Assembly: GCF_937958535.1 (NCBI RefSeq)
Contig: NZ_CALGNQ010000070.1
Span: 1-47,927, forward strand
Direction: 5' to 3'
DNA from: an uncultured Georgenia sp.
GTDB lineage: Bacteria; Actinomycetota; Actinomycetes; Actinomycetales; Actinomycetaceae
DNA length: 47,927 nucleotides
Shown here: one piece after another, positions 1 to 7,046 of the stretch
Layout of the letters: every line of letters begins with the position of its first letter
Position numbering within the stretch: position 1 is the first letter of the stretch
Program-made: the position numbers and the translations under genes
The notes under the pieces: generated by a model
Databases searched by the model: none
What the model was told of the DNA's origin: nothing
Seen by the model: only the letters and a program-made list of their open reading frames with translations

Positions 1-1109
1 ACGATGCAGTCGATGTAGTTGCGCTCGCGCAGCGCCTCCCGGTTGAAGGGCAGGGCGCGGTAGCCGCGCCGGCCGCCCTCCTTCTCCTCCACGAGCTCGG
101 AGACGGCGTAGCCGAAGCGCAGCCCGCGGGTGCGCATGAAGGCGACCATGACCTCGAGGAACTCCGGCACCCACGTGTTGTCGGAGTCGAGGTAGGCGAC
201 GTAGTCGCCGCGGGCGCGGGCCAGCCCGGTGTTGCGGGCCACCGACACCCCGCCGGCGCGCTCCCGGCGGACGAGCTCGATCCGCGGGTCGCTGAGGAAC
301 GGCGCGAGGGCCTCGGCCGTGCCGTCGGTGCTGCCGTCGTCGACGATGACGAGCTGCCAGGTGGTCCACGTCTGGTCCAGCACGGACCGGACCGCGGTGA
401 GGACACCCTCGCGCCGGTCCTTGGTCGGGATGACGACGGTGACGAGCGGGGGCTCCTCGTCCAGGGCCGCGTACTCCGTCAGCACACGGGCCTTGAACTC
501 CTCGGCGGCCGCGTGGTCGAAGCTCTCCGAGGTGCGGGGCAGGTGTTCCCAGCCGCGGGTCTCCTCCATGAGACGGCGGGTGCGCTTGATGAAGTCGGCG
601 AGCGGCGGCGCCGTCTCCTGGCCGTAGACGCGTCGGTAGCTGGCGAGGTCGAAGTCGGCGCTCGGCAGCGCCCCGGTCCGCCACCCCTCCTGGAGGTAGT
701 GGCCCAGCGCGCCGCCCGGGTGCTCGGCGGCCTCGGGGTGCTGCTCGAGGTAGTACTCGGGGTCGAACATCGGGTGCGGCGGCAGGTTCCGCGCCGCGCC
801 CCGGTTGACGTAGTGGATGAAGGGGGCGACGTCGAGCCGCTGCGGCGTCAGGGGGCTCTGGCGGTACCACTCCGTGTCGAAGCACGGGTTCGGTGAGATG
901 TCCGTGGTGCTGCCGACGGTGACGTAGTGTTCCACCGGGTCGGTGCCGGGCGGCAGTGGGGCGCTGAGCTGCTCGCGGTACCACTCGGCGTCGAACAGGC
1001 CGCTGGCGCGGATGGCGTCGGCGATCCGCTGCTGCCGGCGGGTCTGCGGGTCGGGCACCGCGGCCTTGCGGCGGACGACCTTCCGTACGAGCCGGCGCAG
1101 ACCCCCCAT
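1..1109 (-). CDS. Family 2 glycosyltransferase, 3' end cut by window edge
   Basis: About 369 residues are visible, running off the left edge. The N-terminus (roughly residues 28-150) carries three copies of an FDxxWY/FDPEYY...HY...G unit of about 45 residues, often found in front of surface-polysaccharide glycosyltransferases. A GT2 (GT-A fold) domain starts near residue 220 with VVIPTKDRR, followed by LVIVDDGS and a DSDN metal-binding motif near 306. It should transfer a nucleotide-activated sugar at the cytoplasmic membrane. A GGAGG lies 13 nt before the ATG, and an in-frame TTG 9 nt upstream of that ATG is better spaced and could be the true start. A -10-like TACGAT (1179-1174) precedes it. 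It is a clear paralogue of the N-terminal half of the gene at 16492-19644. It lies 106 nt downstream of the kinase-like gene, on the same strand. Confidence 0.88.
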   Translation of the reverse strand, partial: MGGLRRLVRKVVRRKAAVPDPQTRRQQRIADAIRASGLFDAEWYREQLSAPLPPGTDPVEHYVTVGSTTDISPNPCFDTEWYRQSPLTPQRLDVAPFIHYVNRGAARNLPPHPMFDPEYYLEQHPEAAEHPGGALGHYLQEGWRTGALPSADFDLASYRRVYGQETAPPLADFIKRTRRLMEETRGWEHLPRTSESFDHAAAEEFKARVLTEYAALDEEPPLVTVVIPTKDRREGVLTAVRSVLDQTWTTWQLVIVDDGSTDGTAEALAPFLSDPRIELVRRERAGGVSVARNTGLARARGDYVAYLDSDNTWVPEFLEVMVAFMRTRGLRFGYAVSELVEEKEGGRRGYRALPFNREALRERNYIDCI

Positions 1110-1173
1110 GTCGACCAACTGTCCTCCCAGGAAGCGTGTGCAGCTGTCAGGTGGCGCGGCGCGCGCCCTCCGT

Positions 1174-1179
1174 ATCGTA
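1174..1179 (-). promoter_or_regulatory. Candidate -10 element (TACGAT) for the glycosyltransferase at the left edge
   Basis: TACGAT read on the minus strand fits the actinobacterial TANNNT consensus and lies about 65 nt upstream of the start codon. No convincing -35 is seen. Inference from sequence only. Confidence 0.3.
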
Positions 1180-1215
1180 GACGGACGACGACGGACGGGC
1201 CGGGTGGCTCCCGGC

Positions 1216-2325
1216 TCACCTCTCGAGCAGGACGTCCAGGGTGCGGATCATGGCGTGCATCCGTCGCCGGCTGGCGACGGTGCTGCCCCGCTTGACGGCG
1301 CGTGAGTGCCGGTAGCGCCACCCGCCGAGGAACAGGCCGAGGGCCGCGGCGACCTGCCGAGACCAGGGCATGACGGCGGTGGAGCCCACGACGGCCGACG
1401 GCGGAGGCGCGAGGCGTCCGGCCAGACCGACCGGGTCGGGGGTGGACATGACCACCTTGACGACGTCGTGCGCGACCGGCCGGTGCCCGGCGTCCTCCCA
1501 GTCGACCAGGGCGAGCCGGCCGTCGGTCAGCCGCAGCACGTTGCCCAGGCCCGGGTCGCCGTGGCTGAGGCCCACGGTGAGGGGGCGCTCGTCGGTCAGC
1601 AGCTCGCGCACCCGCCGGGCGGTGGCCCCGCGGTCGACGTCACCGGGCCAGATGCCGTCGGGCGGGTCCTCGGCGAGCGCGGTGAACGCGGTGAGGGCGC
1701 GGGCGCACTGCCGCTCGTCGAGCCTGGCGGGTGCGGTGCCGAGGCGCTGCCACATCTCGGGCAGCAGCGAGAGGACCTCCTCGGCCGTCCGTTCCGCCTC
1801 CTCCCGCACGACGGGGGCGCCGTCGAGGGCCTCCTCGACCACCCAGTCGGCCCGCTGCGCCGCGTAGTACCCCGCGTCCAGTACGCGGGGCACGACGAAC
1901 GGGGTGCGTCCGGCGAGCGTGCGCTGCACCCGGGTGCCGCCCACCAGGGGGGTCGGGGTGTCCCGGTGACGCTGCTGGACGGCGAGCGAGCGGGCGGCAC
2001 CGAGGTAGAACGCGCGGTACCGCAGCCGGCTCGCGGTGCGCATGGCGCCGGCGACCACGACGTCGGGCGTCGCGGTCGACCGCACCTGCGGCGCGGAGCC
2101 GGGGTCGACGAGGAGGGAACGGCCGGTCGCGGGGTCGGTGAACAGGGGGGACCCGGGGAAGCCGACGGCGGTGGCCACCCGCCGGTCGACCGCGTACTGG
2201 CGGCGCCGGAGCCGACCGAGCCCGCGGCGCCGGGGGAGCGCACGGCCGGCACGCTCGATCGCCGCCGTCCACTCCAGGGAGCGGACGGCGTCGGAGCGGG
2301 TGCGCCCCGGCGTGCGGCGGGCCAT
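1216..2325 (-). CDS. Aminoglycoside phosphotransferase-like kinase (APH fold)
   Basis: 369 residues. The C-terminal half has the APH/choline-kinase catalytic signature: HGDxxxxN at 255-262 (catalytic D257, N262), then the metal-binding D275 in LVDWED. The N-terminal lobe is less conserved; the glycine-rich region is not obvious. Members of this superfamily phosphorylate small hydroxylated molecules. The position beside a wall-polysaccharide locus suggests a sugar, polyol or choline-like substrate rather than an antibiotic, but that is inference. A TAACAT -10-like hexamer ends 6 nt before the ATG and no Shine-Dalgarno is present, so the mRNA may be leaderless. Confidence 0.8.
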   Translation of the reverse strand: MARRTPGRTRSDAVRSLEWTAAIERAGRALPRRRGLGRLRRRQYAVDRRVATAVGFPGSPLFTDPATGRSLLVDPGSAPQVRSTATPDVVVAGAMRTASRLRYRAFYLGAARSLAVQQRHRDTPTPLVGGTRVQRTLAGRTPFVVPRVLDAGYYAAQRADWVVEEALDGAPVVREEAERTAEEVLSLLPEMWQRLGTAPARLDERQCARALTAFTALAEDPPDGIWPGDVDRGATARRVRELLTDERPLTVGLSHGDPGLGNVLRLTDGRLALVDWEDAGHRPVAHDVVKVVMSTPDPVGLAGRLAPPPSAVVGSTAVMPWSRQVAAALGLFLGGWRYRHSRAVKRGSTVASRRRMHAMIRTLDVLLER

Positions 2326-2331
2326 CCCCGG

Positions 2332-2337
2332 ATGTTA
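2332..2337 (-). promoter_or_regulatory. Candidate leaderless -10 (TAACAT) for the APH-like kinase
   Basis: On the minus strand TAACAT is separated from the ATG at 2325 by six bases (2326-2331), which would put transcription start at or next to the start codon. Confidence 0.4.
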
Positions 2338-2416
2338 ACCGGCAGTTCACCGCCCCTCGGTGTGCCACTCCACACACCCGGTCGCGGTGGTCCGGCCAGG
2401 CGAGGGGCTGCACGGA

Positions 2417-2422
2417 TATCGT
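2417..2422 (+). promoter_or_regulatory. Candidate -10 (TATCGT) for the nucleotide-sugar dehydrogenase
   Basis: TATCGT matches TANNNT and lies 41 nt upstream of the ATG at 2464, leaving a short leader with a strong GGGAGGAGGG ribosome-binding site. The -35 region is not clear. Confidence 0.35.
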
Positions 2423-2463
2423 GACTGCGGACGTCCGGGCCGTCCGGGCACGGGAGGAGGGCC

Positions 2464-3759
2464 ATGCGCATCGCGGTGGTGGGTCTGGGGAAGATCGGGC
2501 TTCCCCTGGCGGTGCAGTTCGCCGACGCCGGGCACGAGGTGGCCGGGGTGGATGTCCAGGAGTCGGTGGTGAACCTGGTCAACGCGGCGCGGGAGCCGTT
2601 CCCGGGTGAGGCGCACCTGCAGGAGAAGCTGGCGCAGGTGGTGCCGGCGGGGCGGTTGCGGGCCACGACGGACTACGGGGCGGCGGTGCCGGGGGCGGAC
2701 GCGGTCGTCGTGGTGGTCCCGCTGTTCGTGGACGACGCGACGTGGGAGCCGGACTTCGGGTGGATGGACGCGGCGACGCGGTCGCTGGCCGAGCACGTGA
2801 CGCCGGGCACGCTCGTGTCGTACGAGACGACGCTGCCGGTGGGGACCACGCGCGGGCGGTGGAAGCCGATGATCGAGGAAGTCTCGGGCCTGCAGGAGGG
2901 CCGGGACTTCCACCTGGTGTTCTCCCCGGAGCGGGTGCTGACCGGGCGGGTGTTCGCCGACCTGCGCCGCTACCCCAAGCTCATCGGGGCGCTGGGGCGG
3001 CAGGGGGCGCGGCTGGCGCGGGAGTTCTACGAGGCGGTGCTGGAGTTCGACGAGCGGCCCGACCTGTCGCGTCCCAACGGGGTGTGGGACATGGGCAGTG
3101 CGGAGGCGGCGGAGATGGCCAAGCTGGCCGAGACCACCTACCGGGACGTGAACATCGGGTTGGCCAACCAGTTCGCGGTGTTCGCCGACCGGGTGGGGAT
3201 CGACGTGTACGCGGTGATCGAGGCGTGCAACTCCCAGCCCTACTCCCACATCCACCGTCCGGGGATCGCGGTGGGTGGGCACTGCATCCCGGTCTACCCG
3301 CGGCTGTACCTGTCGGGGGACCCGGAGGCATCGATCGTGCGCACGGCGCGGCAGCACAACGCCGCGATGCCGCACTACGCGGTGGGGCGGGCGGCGGAGC
3401 TGCTGGGGGACCTGGCGGGGCTGCGGGCGGTGGTGCTGGGGGCCTCCTACCGCGGTGGGGTGAAGGAGACGGCGTTCTCCGGGGTGTTCGCCACGGTGGA
3501 GGCGCTGCGGGAGCGCGGGGCGCGGGTGGCGGTGCACGACCCGATGTACCAGGACGCCGAGCTGGCCGCCTTCGGTTGGGAGCCCTACCACCTCGGGGAG
3601 GCGGTGGACCTGGCGGTGGTGCAGGCCGACCACGCCGCCTACCGCGATCTCACCCCGGCCGACCTGCCCGGGGTGCGGCTGCTGGTCGACGGGCGCCAGG
3701 TCACCGACCCGGCCGCGTGGGCCGGCACCCCGCGCATCGCCATCGGCTCCGGCGGCTGA
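2464..3759 (+). CDS. Nucleotide-sugar dehydrogenase (UDP-glucose / UDP-ManNAc 6-dehydrogenase family)
   Basis: 431 residues, normal for the family. The N-terminal Rossmann motif is G7-L-G9-K-I-G12; the middle domain has EMAKLAE with K220; the catalytic thiol is C274 in GGHCIPVYP. Enzymes of this family oxidise the C6 hydroxyl of a UDP-sugar twice with NAD+ to give a UDP-uronic acid. FSPERV and the GGHCIP context place it nearer UDP-ManNAc/UDP-GlcNAc dehydrogenases than plain UDP-glucose dehydrogenase, but the substrate cannot be fixed from sequence alone. It is followed after 9 nt by the DUF6541-like gene, so the two are probably cotranscribed. It is the second such dehydrogenase here; see 22886-24148. 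Confidence 0.93.
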   Translation: MRIAVVGLGKIGLPLAVQFADAGHEVAGVDVQESVVNLVNAAREPFPGEAHLQEKLAQVVPAGRLRATTDYGAAVPGADAVVVVVPLFVDDATWEPDFGWMDAATRSLAEHVTPGTLVSYETTLPVGTTRGRWKPMIEEVSGLQEGRDFHLVFSPERVLTGRVFADLRRYPKLIGALGRQGARLAREFYEAVLEFDERPDLSRPNGVWDMGSAEAAEMAKLAETTYRDVNIGLANQFAVFADRVGIDVYAVIEACNSQPYSHIHRPGIAVGGHCIPVYPRLYLSGDPEASIVRTARQHNAAMPHYAVGRAAELLGDLAGLRAVVLGASYRGGVKETAFSGVFATVEALRERGARVAVHDPMYQDAELAAFGWEPYHLGEAVDLAVVQADHAAYRDLTPADLPGVRLLVDGRQVTDPAAWAGTPRIAIGSGG

Positions 3760-3768
3760 CGCCGACCC

Positions 3769-5757
3769 ATGACCTGGTGGGACGTGCTGCCGGACGCGCT
3801 CGTGATCGCGTTCCTCGTCGGCGTCCCCGGCGCCGTGGCGCTGCGTCTCCTCGGTGTGCGCGGCCTGGCGGCGCTCGCCGCCGCGCCACCCGTGAGCGTG
3901 GCCGGCGTCGGCGTGCTCAGCGTCGTGCTGGCGCCCCTGGGGGTGCCGTGGCGGCTGCCGGCCGTGCTCGGCGGGCTCACGGCGCTGCTCGCCCTCCTCG
4001 CCGCCGGTGCGTGGGCCGTCACCCGCCGCCGGCCCGTGGAGGACCGGCCGGATGTCCCCGGCCGGCGGCCCGCGCCGCTCGGCCGCCGGGGAGCGATCCC
4101 GGTCGCGGCAGCGGTCGTCGCCGGGTTCCTCCTCCTCGCCGCGCCGGTCGTCGCCACGCTGCCGGCGCCCGACGCGCCGCTCCAGCAGTGGGACGCCGTC
4201 TTCCACCTCAATGCCGTCGTCGCCGTCCGGGAGACCGGCGTCGTCACCCCGCTCGGCGGGCTCGCCCCCCTCTACGGCGACGGCACTCTCGCCCCGTACT
4301 ACCCGACGGGGTGGCACGCCCTCGTCGCGGCGGCTCCCGGGGCCTCGGTCCCGGCCGCGACCAATGTCGCCCTGCTCGTGCTCGGCACCGGGGTGTGGGT
4401 GGTGGGCCTGGCCGGCCTGGCCCGCGAGGTGCTCCCCGCCCGGGTCCTGCCCGCCGTGCTCGCGCCGCTCCTCGCGGCCGGTTTCGTCGCCTTCCCCGTC
4501 GTCCAGCTCACCGTCCTCGCCCAGCTCGCCAACGGGCTGTCCACCGCGCTGCTGCCCGGTGCCCTGCTCCTCGTGCTCCGCGCGGTCCGCACCGTCGGCG
4601 CCCGGGCCGGTGTCGCGCCGGTGCTCGGCAGCGTGCTCGCGGCGGCCGCCGGGACCGCCGGCGTCGTCGTCGCGCACGCGAGCGGCCTCTTCTCCCTGGC
4701 CGTCCTCGCCGGGCCCGTCGTCGTCGCCGCGCTCGGCAGGTGGGCGGTGCGTCTCGTCCGGGCCGGACGGCGGGCGGCGGGTGTCGGGACCCTGCTCGCG
4801 CTCGCGGCGGTGGTGCTGGGGACGCCGGTGGTGCTGGCGAACCTCGACGCGCTCGCCTCGGTGGTCGGCTTCCAGCGCGCCAGCGGCCGCACCCACGTCG
4901 CCGCCCTGCGCGAGGTGCTGCTCGACCAGACCCTCGTCCACTCCTACCCCGGCGACGGGCGTGGCCACCTGGCCGTCACCGCCGCCACGCTCGCCGGTGT
5001 GGCGCTCACCGTGGTGCACCGCCGGCACCGTTGGCTCGCCGTGTCCTTCCTCCTCGGGGTCGGCCTCGCCGCGCTCGCCGCCGGCCCGGTGGACCACCCG
5101 CTGCGGTGGCTGGCGAGCTTCTGGTACACCCAGGCCGGCCGCATCGCACCGGTCGCCGTGGTCCCGGCGGTGCTCCTGGCCGGCTACGCCCTGACCGGCC
5201 TCGCCGACCGGGTGCGCCTGAACGTCCCCGGCCGGGTGGCCGGCGCGGCGGCGCTCGCCGCGGTGCTCGCCGTCCCCCTCGGCACCGCGGCGGCCCGGCT
5301 GCCGCTGCAGGCGCGCGTCGTCGCCAGCGCCTACGTCCCCGGCGAGCTGGCCTGGGGGACCATGGCGACGTCCGACGAGCTCGCCATGATGGGACGGCTG
5401 GCCGACACGCTGCCGCCGGACGCCGTCGTCGTCGGCGACCCGTTCAACGGCTCGGCGCTGCTGCCCGCGGTGGCCGGCGTGGACGTCGTCTTCCCCCAGC
5501 TGGGCGCCAGCGGGCTCGCCCCCGCCCACCGGCTGCTGCAGGAGCGTCTCGCCGCCGTCCACGACGACCCGGCGGTGTGCGAGGCCCTGGCAGAGGTGGG
5601 GGCCACCCACCTCTACCAGGACACCGCCACCGCCGACGACGGCGCCAAGGTGGACGACCGCACCGCCGGCATGCGTGACGTCGACGTCACCACCGGGTTC
5701 ACGCGTGTCGACGCCGCCGGGGACGCCGCCGTCTACCGCATCGAGGCGTGCGGGTAG
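3769..5757 (+). CDS. Multi-spanning membrane protein, DUF6541-like (possible GT-C type enzyme)
   Basis: 662 residues, mostly hydrophobic, with about 10-13 predicted transmembrane segments. The first segments span roughly 7-85. A conserved-looking loop near 145-185 holds QQWDAVFH and YYPTGWHA, and a second near 300 holds HASGLFS; these are features I associate with DUF6541. The last ~130 residues look soluble and extracytoplasmic. The D/H-bearing first large loop resembles GT-C lipid-sugar transferases, so it may add a sugar from a polyprenyl-phosphate donor outside the membrane; that is inference. It starts 9 nt after the dehydrogenase stop and ends 7 nt before the convergent ATP-grasp gene. 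Confidence 0.8.
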   Translation: MTWWDVLPDALVIAFLVGVPGAVALRLLGVRGLAALAAAPPVSVAGVGVLSVVLAPLGVPWRLPAVLGGLTALLALLAAGAWAVTRRRPVEDRPDVPGRRPAPLGRRGAIPVAAAVVAGFLLLAAPVVATLPAPDAPLQQWDAVFHLNAVVAVRETGVVTPLGGLAPLYGDGTLAPYYPTGWHALVAAAPGASVPAATNVALLVLGTGVWVVGLAGLAREVLPARVLPAVLAPLLAAGFVAFPVVQLTVLAQLANGLSTALLPGALLLVLRAVRTVGARAGVAPVLGSVLAAAAGTAGVVVAHASGLFSLAVLAGPVVVAALGRWAVRLVRAGRRAAGVGTLLALAAVVLGTPVVLANLDALASVVGFQRASGRTHVAALREVLLDQTLVHSYPGDGRGHLAVTAATLAGVALTVVHRRHRWLAVSFLLGVGLAALAAGPVDHPLRWLASFWYTQAGRIAPVAVVPAVLLAGYALTGLADRVRLNVPGRVAGAAALAAVLAVPLGTAAARLPLQARVVASAYVPGELAWGTMATSDELAMMGRLADTLPPDAVVVGDPFNGSALLPAVAGVDVVFPQLGASGLAPAHRLLQERLAAVHDDPAVCEALAEVGATHLYQDTATADDGAKVDDRTAGMRDVDVTTGFTRVDAAGDAAVYRIEACG

Positions 5758-5764
5758 GGCACGC

Positions 5765-6604
5765 TCAGTCTCCTGCGCGGGCCGAGGCGGCCCCGGGGGG
5801 AGTGCGGTCCGGCTGGAGGGTGTGCCGTTCGAGCATCGCGTCCACGATCGCCGCGCCCACGTCGATGGCCCGCCCGTAGGCGGGGCGGTGGTGGACCGAG
5901 ATGTTCGCGCTGGTGTTCGCCTCGAGCACCACCGCGCCGGCTGTGTCGTCCAGCGACCTCACCATGAGATCGACGCCGGCGACGCCGAGACCCGGTATCG
6001 CACGGACTGCGCGCACGGCGAGCTCCTTCACGGGTTTGGCGAGCAGGTCGGTGACGTCGACGCCCTCCATCTGCTGCTCCACCAGGATGCGGTCACCGCG
6101 TTCGCCGGTGGCGCGGGCCCGTGCCCATGCCGCTTCGAGCCCGGTCTCGGTGGTCACGGCGACGGTGACACCGCCTCCTCCACGCCCCCGCGAAGGCTTG
6201 ACGACGGCGGGTGCACCGAGGCTGCGGACGAAGGCCCGGGCCTGCTCGAGCTCGCCCGGAGCGAAGTCGGCCCCGCGGGGGACCGGGACACCCGCCGCCG
6301 TCAGGAGCCCCCGCGTCAGGTGCTTCGCGCCGCAGATGAGCACTGCCTGGTGGCCGACAAGGGTGGTGACCATGCGCCTGATCCCACCGACCGGGTTCCC
6401 GCCCCGGTAGAAGTAGTGGCCGTCGGCGACCTTGACGACCTCGAGCCCGCGGGCCCGCGCGGCAGCGATGACGTAGTCGCGGTGGCCGGGGGCGTCCGGG
6501 AACGTGTTGAACGTACGTGCCGCGAGGTGCTCGGCCACGAACCTCGTAACGAGCGCGTTCGCCCGGATGTGAGGCGCCGGCGGTTCACCGCTACCTGGTC
6601 CCAT
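5765..6604 (-). CDS. ATP-grasp ligase, RimK/cyanophycin-synthetase-like, apparently shortened
   Basis: 279 residues. ATP-grasp signs are LLTAAGVPVPRG (~108), AVVKPSRGRGGGGV with the nucleotide-binding lysine (~135), ILVEQQMEGVD (~172) and the Mg-binding end VVLEANTSANISVHH (~242). The family joins a carboxylate to an amine through an acylphosphate. Between VEQQMEG and GVAGVDLM there are only about 30 residues; relatives usually have a central stretch with further strands here, so this copy looks internally shortened. The frame stays open upstream of the ATG, so the start is uncertain, and a different open frame with a good ribosome site starts at 6933. It could modify uronic-acid carboxyls of the polymer, or be decaying. 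Confidence 0.65.
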   Translation of the reverse strand: MGPGSGEPPAPHIRANALVTRFVAEHLAARTFNTFPDAPGHRDYVIAAARARGLEVVKVADGHYFYRGGNPVGGIRRMVTTLVGHQAVLICGAKHLTRGLLTAAGVPVPRGADFAPGELEQARAFVRSLGAPAVVKPSRGRGGGGVTVAVTTETGLEAAWARARATGERGDRILVEQQMEGVDVTDLLAKPVKELAVRAVRAIPGLGVAGVDLMVRSLDDTAGAVVLEANTSANISVHHRPAYGRAIDVGAAIVDAMLERHTLQPDRTPPGAASARAGD

Positions 6605-6933
6605 CGGCCCCCGGCCAGCTGTGGTGCCCGTGGGTCCGGACGGCGCCGGCTGCGCTGCCGTCGTCCGCCGCTGCGTGCTACACGGTCTCCGTGACGCTCG
6701 CTGACTGGTCTGCGCGCGCTGTCCAGCGTGTGGGTAGGTGTGTGCTGCAGCTCCCTGCGCTCTCGGCGTGCGGCGATGATGCTGAGCCCGATGAGGGTGA
6801 AGGCGGCGTGATGGAGGGTCACCGCGGCGCTCGCGGCTGGTCCCCGCTCGGGTGAGAGCACGAAGGCGGCGGCACTCGCCAGCATGAGCACGGTGAGCAG
6901 ACGCCCCGCTCGAGACCGGACCGCCCGCTTCAT
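6605..6933 (-). other. Possible small two-TM membrane ORF or 5' remnant of a broken gene
   Basis: This is part of the 442-nt stretch (6605-7046) without a firm gene. On the minus strand an ATG at 6933 is preceded by CCAAGGAGTGAG, a strong ribosome-binding site. It opens MKRAVRSRAGRLLTVLMLAS and encodes two hydrophobic segments (about 11-29 and 36-58) followed by a basic region. The frame has no stop before 6316 and so overlaps the ATP-grasp gene in another frame. Either a short membrane protein is encoded and its tail is accidental, or a frameshift has split a larger membrane-anchored ATP-grasp gene. I see nothing else in 6934-7046. Confidence 0.3.
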
Positions 6934-7046
6934 CTCACTCCTTGGACGCGTGGAAGGCACACGCTGGTCAGCCTATCTGCGGGCCTCGACCGCGACGCCG
7001 GGGCGCCCGGGGGGCACGTCCGGACCCGTGGCAGGATGTGGGCACC

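Noticed and set aside
1..60. Possible assembly duplication between the left edge and ~18490
   Set aside because: The similarity breaks up by many codon-level changes over the rest of the gene, so these are diverged paralogues and not a duplicated contig piece.
2347..5610. Open frame of 1087 codons on the minus strand opposite the dehydrogenase and DUF6541 genes
   Set aside because: Composition is G/R/H/P-rich without any motif, and it is antisense to two clear genes; very high GC leaves such shadow frames open.
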